A stretch of 64,000 bases of DNA from Eledone cirrhosa (GCA_964016885.1 OZ024743.1:177043074-177107073), one strand, 5' to 3'. Positions 19,141-30,039 are shown, counted from the first letter of the stretch. Program-made: numbers and translations. Notes: a model not told the origin generated them from the letters alone.

Positions 19141-19482
19141 GGCACATGGCTTAGTGGTTAGAGCATTGGCCTTGCAATTGAAAGGTTGTGAGTTCAATTC
19201 TCAGACCGGGTGATGTGTTGTTTCCTTGAGCAAGACACTTTATTTCACATTGCTCCAGTTTACTCAGCTGTAGAAATGAGATGATAGGGACTGGGGTCCC
19301 TATCATTCCACTATAAAGTGGTCGTGGAGGTGCCACGGCAAAAAAAGCACCCAGCACTCACTGTAAATGAGGTTGGTGTTAGGAAGGGCATCCAGCTGTA
19401 GAAATCAAGCCAGAATCAGTTCCCGTCCCACCCTTGCAAGCAGGGAAAAAGCGGACGTAAAATGAAATGATGAAATCATGAT
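19141..19482 (+). mobile_element. tRNA-derived SINE with RTE-type tail, full-length
   Basis: The head GGCACATGGCTTAGTGGTTA carries an A-box and GTTGTGAGTTCAATTC a B-box at the usual spacing for pol III promoters. The middle holds GATAGGGACTGGGGTCCCTATC, an exact hairpin. The right half repeats the RTE 3' UTR (CACGGCAAAAAAAGCACCCA, GTTAGGAAGGGCATCCAGCT, GCGGACGTAAAATG) and ends in a GATGA tail. The tail sharing implies use of the RTE retrotransposition machinery. Confidence 0.85.
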
Positions 19483-19499
19483 GATATATATATATATAT

Positions 19500-21387
19500 A
19501 TATATTTAGAAACACACAGATACACGCGGACACACACATATATACATGAGTGCATCCGCACCCAACTGTGAGTTAAGGGTGCCAACTTCACCGATGTTGC
19601 TCAATGAATGACTGGGACAGACCAATTCAGTTTGAACCAGACTGAACCAGTATCAGAGTTAAAAATACATTATGAAGAGAGAAGAAACATTTAGATATAA
19701 TTAGTAATAAAATGTATCATACCTAAACTGTTCCTAAATTCCTCGACTACGTAGTTTCGTGGCATAAACAAAAACAATATATCAAAGATATAGAGTCCTT
19801 GCGAGGTCTGCCAACTTATCAAGAGGATACCTCATTTTACTAGTCTCAAGAACGCGTCTACACGGCGTGAGAAAGAATCCCAAAAGGCGGAGGGGGAGAT
19901 AGTCACGCGATATAACGGTCGAGAAACAGAGCTAAGCCTCTTATAACCACGAAGAAAATACCACGGAGGCGGAGGGGGTATTCATATCGAGGCCGCAGAA
20001 GAGGTAGTGAAGAAGGCGAGAAGTATGAGTAATGGAAGCTTTCCAGTTGTCCCCACACTTCAAAGATTGCTCGACCAGAGGGAGTTATTAATATATTTAG
20101 AAACACAGATACACGCGGACACACACATATATACATGAGTGCATCCGCACCCAACTGTGAGTTAAGGGTGCCAACTTCACCGATGTTGCTCAATGAATGA
20201 CTGGGACAGACCAATTCAGTTTGAACCAGACTGAACCAGTATCAGAGTTAAAAATACATTATGAAGAGAGAAGAAACATTTAGATATAATTAGTAATAAA
20301 ATGTATCATACCTAAACTGTTCCTAAATTCCTCGACTACGTAGTTTCGTGGCATAAACAAAAACAATATATCAAAGATATAGAGTCCTTGCGAGGTCTGC
20401 CAACTTATCAAGAGGATACCTCATTTTACTAGTCTCAAGAACGCGTCTACACGGCGTGAGAAAGAATCCCAAAAGGCGGAGGGGGAGATAGTCACGCGAT
20501 ATAACGGTCGAGAAACAGAGCTAAGCCTCTTATAACCACGAAGAAAATACCACGGAGGCGGAGGGGGTATTCATATCGAGGCCGCAGAAGAGGTAGTGAA
20601 GAAGGCGAGAAGTATGAGTAATGGAAGCTTTCCAGTTGTCCCCACACTTCAAAGATTGCTCGACCAGAGGGAGTTATTAATATATTTAGAAACACACAGA
20701 TACACGCGGACACACACATATATACATGAGTGCATCCGCACCCAACTGTGAGTTAAGGGTGCCAACTTCACCGATGTTGCTCAATGAATGACTGGGACAG
20801 ACCAATTCAGTTTGAACCAGACTGAACCAGTATCAGAGTTAAAAATACATTATGAAGAGAGAAGAAACATTTAGATATAATTAGTAATAAAATGTATCAT
20901 ACCTAAACTGTTCCTAAATTCCTCGACTACGTAGTTTCGTGGCATAAACAAAAACAATATATCAAAGATATAGAGTCCTTGCGAGGTCTGCCAACTTATC
21001 AAGAGGATACCTCATTTTACTAGTCTCAAGAACGCGTCTACACGGCGTGAGAAAGAATCCCAAAAGGCGGAGGGGGAGATAGTCACGCGATATAACGGTC
21101 GAGAAACAGAGCTAAGCCTCTTATAACCACGAAGAAAATACCACGGAGGCGGAGGGGGTATTCATATCGAGACCGCAGAAGAGGTAGTGAAGAAGGCGAG
21201 AAGTATGAGTAATGGAAGCTTTCCAGTTGTCCCCACACTTCAAAGATTGCTCGACCAGAGGGAGTTATTAATATATTTAGAAACACACAGATACACGCGG
21301 ACACACACATATATACATGAGTGCATCCGCACCCAACTGTGAGTTAAGGGTGCCAACTTCACCGATGTTGCTCAATGAATGACTGGG
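19500..21387 (-). repeat. 591-bp satellite, minus-oriented arm
   Basis: Three and a fraction copies of a 591-bp unit. Units start near 19503, 20092 and 20685, and a partial copy runs from about 21276 to 21387. The copies differ by a few bases only, for example a 2-bp deletion in AAACACAGAT near 20101 and GAGACCGC instead of GAGGCCGC near 21170. The 75-codon frames (for example 20492-20719) recur once per unit because the unit does, and show no protein family. Confidence 0.93.
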
Positions 21388-24045
21388 TATTTTCTTCGTG
21401 GTTATAAGAGGCTTAGCTCTGTTTCTCGACCGTTATATCGCGTGACTATCTCCCCCTCCGCCTTTTGGGATTCTTTCTCACGCCGTGTAGACGCGTTCTT
21501 GAGACTAGTAAAATGAGGTATCCTCTTGATAAGTTGGCAGACCTCGCAAGGACTCTATATCTTTGATATATTGTTTTTGTTTATGCCACGAAACTACGTA
21601 GTCGAGGAATTTAGGAACAGTTTAGGTATGATACATTTTATTACTAATTATATCTAAATGTTTCTTCTCTCTTCATAATGTATTTTTAACTCTGATACTG
21701 GTTCAGTCTGGTTCAAACTGAATTGGTCTGTCCCAGTCATTCATTGAGCAACATCGGTGAAGTTGGCACCCTTAACTCACAGTTGGGTGCGGATGCACTC
21801 ATATATATATGTGTGTGTCCGCGTGTATCTGTGTGTTTCTAAATATATTAATAACTCCCTCTGGTCGAGCAATCTTTGAAGTGTGGGGACAACTGGAAAG
21901 CTTCCATTACTCATACTTCTCGCCTTCTTCACTACCTCTTCTGCGGCCTCGATATGAATACCCCTTCCGCCTCCGTGGTATTTTCTTCGTGGTTATAAGA
22001 GGCTTAGCTCTGTTTCTCGACCGTTATATCGCGTGACTATCTCCCCCTCCGCCTTTTGGGATTCTTTCTCACGCCGTGTAGACGCGTTCTTGAGACTAGT
22101 AAAATGAGGTATCCTCTTGATAAGTTGGCAGACCTCGCAAGGACTCTATATCTTTGATATATTGTTTTTGTTTATGCCACGAAACTACGTAGTCGAGGAA
22201 TTTAGGAACAGTTTAGGTATGATACATTTTATTACTAATTATATCTAAATGTTTCTTCTCTCTTCATAATGTATTTTTAACTCTGATACTGGTTCAGTCT
22301 GGTTCAAACTGAATTGGTCTGTCCCAGTCATTCATTGAGCAACATCGGTGAAGTTGGCACCCTTAACTCACAGTTGGGTGCGGATGCACTCATGTATATA
22401 TGTGTGTGTCCGCGTGTATCTGTGTGTTTCTAAATATATTAATAACTCCCTCTGGTCGAGCAATCTTTGAAGTGTGGGGACAACTGGAAAGCTTCCATTA
22501 CTCATACTTCTCGCCTTCTTCACTACCTCTTCTGCGGCCTCGATATGAATACCCCCTCCGCCTCCGTGGTATTTTCTTCGTGGTTATAAGAGGCTTAGCT
22601 CTGTTTCTCGACCGTTATATCGCGTGACTATCTCCCCCTCCGCCTTTTGGGATTCTTTCTCACGCCGTGTAGACGCGTTCTTGAGACTAGTAAAATGAGG
22701 TATCCTCTTGATAAGTTGGCAGACCTCGCAAGGACTCTATATCTTTGATATATTGTTTTTGTTTATGCCACGAAACTACGTAGTCGAGGAATTTAGGAAC
22801 AGTTTAGGTATGATACATTTTATTACTAATTATATCTAAATGTTTCTTCTCTCTTCATAATGTATTTTTAACTCTGATACTGGTTCAGTCTGGTTCAAAC
22901 TGAATTGGTCTGTCCCAGTCATTCATTGAGCAACATCGGTGAAGTTGGCACCCTTAACTCACAGTTGGGTGCGGATGCACTCATGTATATATGTGTGTGT
23001 CCGCGTGTATCTGTGTGTTTCTAAATATATTAATAACTCCCTCTGGTCGAGCAATCTTTGAAGTGTGGGGACAACTGGAAAGCTTCCATTACTCATACTT
23101 CTCGCCTTCTTCACTACCTCTTCTGCGGCCTCGATATGAATACCCCCTCCGCCTCCGTGGTATTTTCTTCGTGGTTATAAGAGGCTTAGCTCTGTTTCTC
23201 GACCGTTATATCGCGTGACTATCTCCCCCTCCGCCTTTTGGGATTCTTTCTCACGCCGTGTAGACGCGTTCTTGAGACTAGTAAAATGAGGTATCCTCTT
23301 GATAAGTTGGCAGACCTCGCAAGGACTCTATATCTTTGATATATTGTTTTTGTTTATGCCACGAAACTACGTAGTCGAGGAATTTAGGAACAGTTTAGGT
23401 ATGATACATTTTATTACTAATTATATCTAAATGTTTCTTCTCTCTTCATAATGTATTTTTAACTCTGATACTGGTTCAGTCTGGTTCAAACTGAATTGGT
23501 CTGTCCCAGTCATTCATTGAGCAACATCGGTGAAGTTGGCACCCTTAACTCACAGTTGGGTGCGGATGCACTCATGTATATATGTGTGTGTCCGCGTGTA
23601 TCTGTGTGTTTCTAAATATATTAATAACTCCCTCTGGTCGAGCAATCTTTGAAGTATGGGGACAACTGGAAAGCTTCCATTACTCATACTTCTCGCCTTC
23701 TTCACTACCTCTTCTGCGGCCTCGATATGAATACCCCCTCCGCCTCCGTGGTATTTTCTTCGTGGTTATAAGAGGCTTAGCTCTGTTTCTCGACCGTTAT
23801 ATCGCGTGACTATCTCCCCCTCCGCCTTTTGGGATTCTTTCTCACGCCGTGTAGACGCGTTCTTGAGACTAGTAAAATGAGGTATCCTCTTGATAAGTTG
23901 GCAGACCTCGCAAGGACTCTATATCTTTGATATATTGTTTTTGTTTATGCCACGAAACTACGTAGTCGAGGAATTTAGGAACAGTTTAGGTATGATACAT
24001 TTTATTACTAATTATATCTAAATGTCTCTTCTCTCTTCATAATGT
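21388..24045 (+). repeat. 591-bp satellite, plus-oriented arm
   Basis: A partial unit (21388 to about 21842), three full units (starting near 21843, 22434 and 23025) and a final partial unit to 24045. Unit markers: CCCCTTCCGCC near 21961, CATATATATATG near 21799, GAAGTATGGGG near 23650 and AATGTCTCTTC near 24023. The right end merges into a (TA)n tract. Confidence 0.93.
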
Positions 24046-24095
24046 ATATATATATATATATAGATATACATGTGTGTGTGTATGTATATATATAA

Positions 24096-24678
24096 GACTG
24101 AGCATAAGAGGAATCAAATGCTGTGTGTAGGTGAGGCGGTTGCTTTGGTATGGACATGTGATGCATATGAAGGATGACAGCTGCATAAAAAGGTGCAGAG
24201 CAGTAGAAGTCGATGGAAACCGCGGAGTGGGGAGACCCAAGAAGACCTGGGATGAGGTGATAAAAGCCGACCTTACCCAATTACACCTCTCAAAGGCGAA
24301 GACACACAACCGTGACCTCTGGCATCACGCAGTAATACAGAAGACCCGACCCCTCCATGGGTACAAGCTGAGCATATAGACTATATGCCCCCACATCCCT
24401 CCCACTGCAAAGAAGCCGTGGAGGTGCCACAGCAAAAAAGCACCCAGCCTACACTGTAAAGTGGACATGTAGGCGCCATGGAAAAAAAGCACCCAGCACT
24501 CACTGTAAATGAGGTTGGTGTTAGGAAGGGCATCCAGCTGTAGATATCAAGCCAGAATCAGTTCCCGTATGAGCAAGACAAGTTCAGCCGACCGGACACT
24601 GCCCACAACAGGACAACCCGTCTAACCCATGCTAGCGTGGAAGAACGGACGTAAAACGGTGATGATGATGATGATACA
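24096..24678 (+). mobile_element. 5'-truncated RTE LINE
   Basis: Begins within the C-terminal domain (GCATAAGAGGAATCAAATGC). It reads LLWYGHVMHMKDDSCIKRC, RGVGRPKKTWDEVIKADL and a short tail to a TAG at 24377-24379, then the 3' UTR and a (GAT)n end at 24660-24675. A (TA)n tract at 24044-24095 separates it from the satellite. Confidence 0.85.
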
Positions 24679-24681
24679 CTA

Positions 24682-24968
24682 TGGTTACTAATCGCTCGAC
24701 TCACTGAGCACACAACTCAAAATTGCACACACTCAAGTCATAGCATAAACCTCGACTCACGAGAAGAGAATCTTACGTATGATAATACATCGAAATTCAA
24801 CTAGAGAAGGTTCGACAATAGCTATTTAACACATGATAATCAACCCATGGTTACTTAATCGCTCGACTCACTGAGCACGCAACTCAAAATTGCACACACT
24901 CATGTCATAGCGTAAACCTTGACTCACTGAAGAGAATCTTACATATGATGATACATCGAGAGAAATAG
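24682..24968. repeat. Tandem duplication of about 166 bp
   Basis: The block from ATGGTTACT through ATCGCTCGACTCACTGAGCA to GATACATCGA occurs at 24682-24800 and again at 24847-24966 with roughly 10 differences. It is the left part of an unclassified LTR-like region. Confidence 0.75.
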
Positions 24969-25329
24969 TCCTCTGTGTTGTCATATCGTAATCCGATACC
25001 GTAACCCATCCATCCATACACATCAGTTCGAATACATGATCACAACTTTGTATTTTTACAGTTTCTTCTAAATGTTACACACACATGCATACAGTTATAC
25101 GATATATACATTTTTTTTTTCTCTCTCCAAATTTCTCTACACTCGAAGTGCGGGCGCATTACCCACATTTTGTGTGTTTTGGGACACGCTCCTAGGAATC
25201 AGATTCTGCTACCCCTTTTATAATCGTTGCTCCTGCATAGATCTGGGTAGGGAACTAATGTAGCGAAATCTGTCCATGCCTTGAACCTTGGGTGGCACCT
25301 AAAGGTCAAATTCTAGGTCACCACCCTTT

Positions 25330-25425
25330 TGGTGTCAACAGGTTGATGCGTTGGCTATCCCCTCAAGGTGGGAGACATAGCGATAGGTATATAAAGCCTA
25401 TATTTTCCCACCTTAGACACAGACA
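25330..25425 (+). promoter_or_regulatory. TATA-type core promoter in an LTR-like region
   Basis: TATATAAAG at 25388-25396 follows GATAGG and is followed about 30 bp later by CACCTTAGACACAGAC, a plausible start region. No other core promoter in the window is as clear. Its position ahead of short tandem repeats suggests an LTR of a retroelement, but no coding part accompanies it. Confidence 0.4.
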
Positions 25426-25660
25426 TCGGAGCGCTAGGATACACAACAAATTATGTAAAGATTAATCGCTAACTTCAGACTCCAGAGGTCTACAGAAACA
25501 TCGGAGCATTACGCTAGCAACTAACTATGTAAGGATTCACTGTTATCAACAGACCCCAGTGGTCTACTGAAATAGAGATATCAGAGCACCCCACTACAGA
25601 ACTAGCTATGTGAAAGATTCACCACTATCAACAGACTCCATGAGGTCTACAGATACACAC
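25423..25660 (+). repeat. Three tandem 75-80-bp repeats
   Basis: Units start near 25423, 25498 and 25578. Each contains ATCGGAGC or ATCAGAGC, AACTATGTAA-like, AACAGACTCC-like and GGTCTACAGA/GGTCTACTGA blocks. They lie just downstream of the TATA motif. Confidence 0.75.
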
Positions 25661-26337
25661 AGAGAGACTGGAACCATACTACTACAGACCGTGTACAAGC
25701 CACAGTGGTCTACAACCAATTACAGACCATTCAGAGGTATACAAACCATTACTCTCTCTCACTCACTATGGTCTCAACTATTACCACGGACTCCAACAAC
25801 AACATAATCTGTTTGCTCGCTGTTTTCACATCAACAACAATAACAACATTAACAACTCTTGGTAACTGTTTTATATGTACTTTTTAATTGATTCACGTGA
25901 AGTAAACCATATATAGACCAAATCATTTATTGTTTATATTCCTGTTATTACACCTATTCTTATTATTCATGTTATTTCCTCTAACAACTTTGTTATCATA
26001 TCAACTAATAACCACATATAACCATTCTATATAAATTACTTATATCATACCCTTCATTAAATATGTATATACATGTGTATATATATATATATAGAGAGAA
26101 GCATTCCCTGTGCTCCGATGATTCCAGACGTCCCTCTGGAGGAAGCAATTGTCGGCAAGTGAATGTATTAAACTGAGATTTGGTTGTTTTAATATTTTGT
26201 ATCTCGGCTCTGTAATACAGTTGATAATTTACATTGAGCCTTTTATCCTACTGGTAACCGGCTAGTACTTAGTACTACCCTCTATATTTATAATTGTATA
26301 TTAAACATATATAAGTATAAATATTATTATTATTACT
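25661..26337. other. Rest of the LTR-like region, no coding frame
   Basis: AT-rich sequence with AAC-rich stretches near 25795-25855 and a CCGATGATTCCAGACGTCCCTCTGGAGG-like inverted segment near 26115-26143. No gene or known family seen. Confidence 0.4.
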
Positions 26338-26528
26338 ATGTGGATTGGCAGTATCGGTAGAGTGTCGGACGCCATGCTTTCTAGCATAGTTACGTCCCTT
26401 TACGATCTGAGTTCAAATCCCGCCGAGGTTGACTTTGCCTTTCATCCTTACGGGGTCGATAAAATAAAGTACCAGTAATGCACTGGGTAATTGCTGGCCT
26501 TGTGCCTAAAGTAGAAACAATTATTACT
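26338..26528 (+). mobile_element. tRNA-derived cephalopod SINE, full-length
   Basis: The head TGGATTGGCAGTATCGGTAG resembles an A-box and GAGTTCAAATCCCGCC a B-box. The conserved middle is GATAAAATAAAGTACCAGTA and the tail is TTGCTGGCCTTGTGCC...GTAGAAACAATTATT. It resembles published squid/octopus tRNA-SINEs; the exact subfamily is not determined. Confidence 0.85.
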
Positions 26529-26533
26529 ATATA

Positions 26534-26575
<42 letters not shown>

Positions 26576-26605
26576 ATTATATATATATTATATATATAGT
26601 TATGT
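26526..26605. repeat. (TA)n tract
   Basis: TA runs following the SINE tail. Confidence 0.85.
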
Positions 26606-26629
26606 AATAAACAACATAAGATAATTATT

Positions 26630-26698
26630 TCCTTTACCAAAGGTTTCACGAAGACAGACGAGCCTGACACAGACGTCTGAAATCGTTCGTCAGAATGA
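26630..26698 (-). ncRNA. Hammerhead ribozyme motif with long perfect helix II
   Basis: Helix I TCATT/AAGGA with one mismatch, core CTGACGA (26693-26687), helix II ACGA/TCGT continued by CAGACG/CGTCTG, GAAA (26647-26644), helix III CC-TTT-GG, and cleavage after GTA (26635-26636). The two-part helix II is fully paired, which is unlikely by chance. Confidence 0.75.
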
Positions 26699-26699
26699 A

Positions 26700-27770
26700 A
26701 ATTTATTTAAAACGGATCTGAGATATGGATTTCGAAACAGAGTCTAGAACAATTGAAAGCGAGGCTGAAATAAAATAACGGACGTAATGTAAAGGGGAAA
26801 ATAATAAATGTATATGTATATATATAAAAATATACACATACATATATAAGCACATACCCACACACTTAAACATACATACACATACACATATATACAAATA
26901 CATATACACGTACACTTGGAATATGACGTCACTTTCACACATACAAGGAATATGACGTCACTTTCAGCCTATATCTGGAGTCTAAAAGACAACCACACCC
27001 AATATAGGTTATAGTGGGAGATCCTAGCTAAAAAGCTAGATCGTATAACGGAAATAAATTACCATGCGATCTTTGCGCCGCTGAAGCCCTGGAAATACTC
27101 TATGCCAATGATCACATCTTAAACAAAAATTCTGAGGCAACTTCAGCTTGTAAACATAAATTGAATAAACCAAACGGAGAGTACAAACAATACACAGATA
27201 ATTTACGTCTTGATGTGGTAGCTAAGTATATTTTATGTTTATACCACTACTTATTTGTATAGGTATGTTTACCCATGTTTTGTGAAGGTACGTATACTTT
27301 CTCGTACGTACATATGCTTGTATTTGTTATAGGTGTATATATTATATATACTTGTATTATGTGTATTTTGTGTTTGCGTGTATGCGTGTTTGCACGTATG
27401 TAAGGTGTGTATATGTGTACATTGTATTTTGGTTTACGTATGTTTGGTGAACACATGTAGGTATGTTTGTGCGCGCGTTATATACGTATTTATGTGTATA
27501 TTTATATATGTCTATATAACTATATGTATACACACACACATATATTTTTTTTATGTGTATTTGGTGTATACGTTCGTATGTGTGTGTGTGCATGTGTTTA
27601 TGTGTACATGCATGTATATGCATGCATCGCGGGTGTTTTTGCGTATGCACGTGTATGTATGTATATAGATGCGTATATACATTTATTACTATTACCTTTA
27701 TGATTTTAATAACCTGTCATTTTTGTTCTACTAATTTATTTACATTATTCTTAACTCTGAAGCCGAGAAT
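26700..27770. other. AT-rich region with degenerate TATG/TGTG repeats
   Basis: 26800-26920 is a (CATA)n-like tract and 27240-27690 is dominated by TGTATGTG-type words. Around 26915-26965 the phrase GGAATATGACGTCACTTTCA occurs twice, giving two TGACGTCA octamers (26924-26931 and 26953-26960). No gene recognised. Confidence 0.5.
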
Positions 27771-27775
27771 CATTC

Positions 27776-28165
27776 GGCTTCCTAAATAGAATATTTGTCT
27801 ATGACTCCATTTATACCATTAACGTGGTTTTGTCTTTGCGTGTAATTGTTCTCTTCACTCCAAATAACATATCTTCGATTTTTTCCATTAATTGCCAGCG
27901 AACGTCTTCACGAACCAAAGTATTGTCTTCCTGTTTTCCTTCGGTTGCAACGTTTTTCGAAATATTTACTTCTGCGTTCACAGATTGATTTTTTTAGTTT
28001 CAGAAGATCCCGTTAAGGGTGAAAGCAGTGACTCTTTGCTTAAACTTTAATCTGTTATTTTAATAAATATTTGCTCTAGGGTTCTTATATATTTGATATA
28101 TATTTATCCTTATCGAGCCCTCTTTCGATTTTAGTCTTTACATTTATTATTATTACTATATGTAT
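27776..28165 (+). mobile_element. Penelope-type terminal-repeat family, copy A
   Basis: About 390 bp matching the reverse complement of 53695-54075 over most of its length (for example TTGTCTTCCTGTTTTCCTTC, GATCCCGTTAAGGGTGAAAG). Contains a hammerhead-like fold. Abuts a SINE at 28166. Confidence 0.75.
27996..28046 (+). ncRNA. Degenerate hammerhead-like fold (copy A)
   Basis: Helix I AGTTT/AAACT, box CAGAAGA (28001-28007) where CTGAAGA is expected, helix II CCC-GTTAA-GGG, GAAA (28021-28024) and helix III GCA/TGC, all in the correct order. The U-to-A change at an essential core position predicts loss of self-cleavage. The same change is in 53808-53858. Confidence 0.5.
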
Positions 28166-28360
28166 ATGGCGGTGGATTGGCAGTATCGGTAGAGGGTCGG
28201 ACATGCTTTCCAGCATAGTTACGTCCCTTAACGATCTGAGTTCAAATCCCGCCGAGGTTAACTTTGCCTTCCATCCTTACGGGGTCGATAAAATAAAGTA
28301 CCAGTAATGTACTGGATAATTGCTGGCCTTGTGCTAAAAGTAGAAACAATTATTACTATA
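28166..28360 (+). mobile_element. tRNA-derived cephalopod SINE
   Basis: Same organisation as 26338-26528, starting GGCGGTGGATTGGCAGTATC and ending with GTAGAAACAATTATTACTAT. The RTE copy 2 begins 6 bp after its tail. Confidence 0.85.
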
Positions 28361-29635
28361 TGTATAGAGAAGTTCCTAGCTAAAGGTAAACCCCTCTACT
28401 TAGCTTTTGTCGACTTGGAGAAAGCCTTCGACAGAGTCCCCCGCTCCATTATCTGGTGGGCTCTTAGAAAACTAGGCGTTGACGAATGGCTTGTGAGGGC
28501 TATACAAGCCATGTATAAAGAAACAGTCAGCAAGGTTAGAATTAACAACGAATATAGTGAAGAGTTTAGCGTAAAAGTTGGCGTCCATCAGGGCTCTGTT
28601 CTCAGCCCCCTACTATTTATTATTGCCCTTCAGGCTATAACAGAGGAGTTCAAGACAGGCTGCCCATGGGAACTCCTATACGCAGACGACCTGACACTCA
28701 TAGCGGAATCAATGGCCGAGCTAGAGAAGAAATTCCAAACATGGAAGCACGGCCTAGAGTCAAAAGGACTTAAAATTAACCTGGCTAAGACCAAAGTTCT
28801 AGTTTGTAGGAAAGAAAACAAGGCGGCGGTCCCTTCTGGGAAATGGTCGTGCTCGGTGTGTAGGAAAGGCGTAGGTAGAAACTCCATTTTATGTCCTAAA
28901 TGCAAAGTATGGGTGCATAAAAGATGTAGTGGGATCACAGGTAAGCTAACTAAGAACATAGATTTTACATGTGGCCGGTGTTCTGGTGCAATAAGTAGCA
29001 GCAAGTGCCCACAAAATACTAGTTCTTTCAATTGCGCAGAGGGTTCTATAGAAATAGTGGACAGCTTCCGTTACCTGGGCGATAAAATCAGCAGTGGGGG
29101 AGGGTGCTCTGAAAGTACTGTAGCTAGAGTCAGAACTGGTTGGAAAAAGTTCAGAGAGCTTATACCACTATTAGCTGCTAAAGGGTTCTCCCTAAAAATG
29201 AAAGGCAGGTTGTACGATGCCTGCATACGAACAGCAATGTTGCATGGCAGTGAGACCTGGGCATTGTGTGCAGAGGATATACGCAGACTAGAGAGGAACG
29301 AAGCTTGCATGCTCCGCTGGATGTGTAACAGTAATATACGTGAACGGCAAAGCATAAACGAACTAAGGAAAAAATTAGAGATAAGAGGGATCAGATGTTG
29401 TTTACTCGAGAGAAGGCTACGTTGGTATGGACACGTGATGCGCATGAAAGTCGATAGCTGTATAACAAAGTGCAGGGCAATAAAGATAGACGGTAGTCAC
29501 GGAATAGGCAGACCTAGAAAAACCTGGGACGAGCTGATAAACTCCGACATCACACACTTACACCTCTCCAAGACAATATCACTGGACCGAGACCTTTGGC
29601 GGTACTCAGTAACAGAGAAGACCCGCCTTACCTAA
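28307..29635 (+). CDS. Truncated RTE reverse transcriptase ORF fused to SINE sequence
   Basis: An open frame of 442 codons. The first 24 or so codons read through the SINE tail and the rest is LINE. It retains LAFVDLEKAFDRVP, GVHQGSVLSPLLFI, LLYADDLTLI, the C4HC3 finger (CSVC, CPKC, WVHKRC, CGRC) and the full C-terminal domain. The N-terminal RT motifs and the endonuclease are missing, so it cannot retrotranspose. Compared with copy 1 it differs by FIIALQ for FIITLQ and KTISLD for KTMSLD. Whether it is transcribed is unknown. Confidence 0.8.
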   Translation: MYWIIAGLVLKVETIITICIEKFLAKGKPLYLAFVDLEKAFDRVPRSIIWWALRKLGVDEWLVRAIQAMYKETVSKVRINNEYSEEFSVKVGVHQGSVLSPLLFIIALQAITEEFKTGCPWELLYADDLTLIAESMAELEKKFQTWKHGLESKGLKINLAKTKVLVCRKENKAAVPSGKWSCSVCRKGVGRNSILCPKCKVWVHKRCSGITGKLTKNIDFTCGRCSGAISSSKCPQNTSSFNCAEGSIEIVDSFRYLGDKISSGGGCSESTVARVRTGWKKFRELIPLLAAKGFSLKMKGRLYDACIRTAMLHGSETWALCAEDIRRLERNEACMLRWMCNSNIRERQSINELRKKLEIRGIRCCLLERRLRWYGHVMRMKVDSCITKCRAIKIDGSHGIGRPRKTWDELINSDITHLHLSKTISLDRDLWRYSVTEKTRLT

Positions 29636-30016
29636 ATATATAGTAAAACCTACTCCAGCCAGTAGGCATCTCTAACAAAATACACCCCGTCCCACCACCC
29701 CCACCCCATTCTATGTAAAGTTATGTTGGTGCCGTGCCATCCAGGCCGAAACAAATGAGATCGTGTAGGTGTCACGACAAAAAAACACACAGTCCACGCT
29801 GTAATGTGGCCGTGTAGGCAACACGGTAAAAACCTCCCAGCCCCACACTGTAAATGTGGTTGGTGTTAGGAAGGGCATCCAACTGTAGAAAACCTGCCAG
29901 ACAGTCCTATGCGAGCAAGACAATCACTCTTGCCTCAAGTGGGACTACCCCCGTCCAAACCCATGCAAGCGTGGAACACGGACGTTAAACGTTGATGATG
30001 ATGATGATGATGATGT
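28366..30016 (+). mobile_element. 5'-truncated young RTE LINE (copy 2)
   Basis: Matches copy 1 (4059-5730) with only a handful of differences I can see, from the KYLAKGKPLYL block to the (GAT)n end. The target was SINE sequence. Few differences imply recent activity of this LINE family. Confidence 0.9.
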
Positions 30017-30039
30017 ATATATATGACTGCATTATAAAG

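Noticed and set aside
19903..23809. A 75-codon frame repeated in each satellite unit (MCVSACICVFLNILIT start)
   Set aside because: Repetition follows from the 591-bp period. One unit has a 2-bp deletion that breaks the frame, and no family resemblance is seen.
19500..24045. CRISPR-like regular repeats
   Set aside because: Units are 591 bp tandem copies without spacers, in a eukaryotic genome.
19500..24045. Hammerhead ribozyme in the 591-bp satellite, as known for some animal satellites
   Set aside because: No CTGANGA box followed by GAAA was found on either strand of the unit.
26338..26440. Functional tRNA gene
   Set aside because: A- and B-box-like motifs are present, but the cloverleaf is incomplete and the same sequence recurs as a SINE about 20 times.
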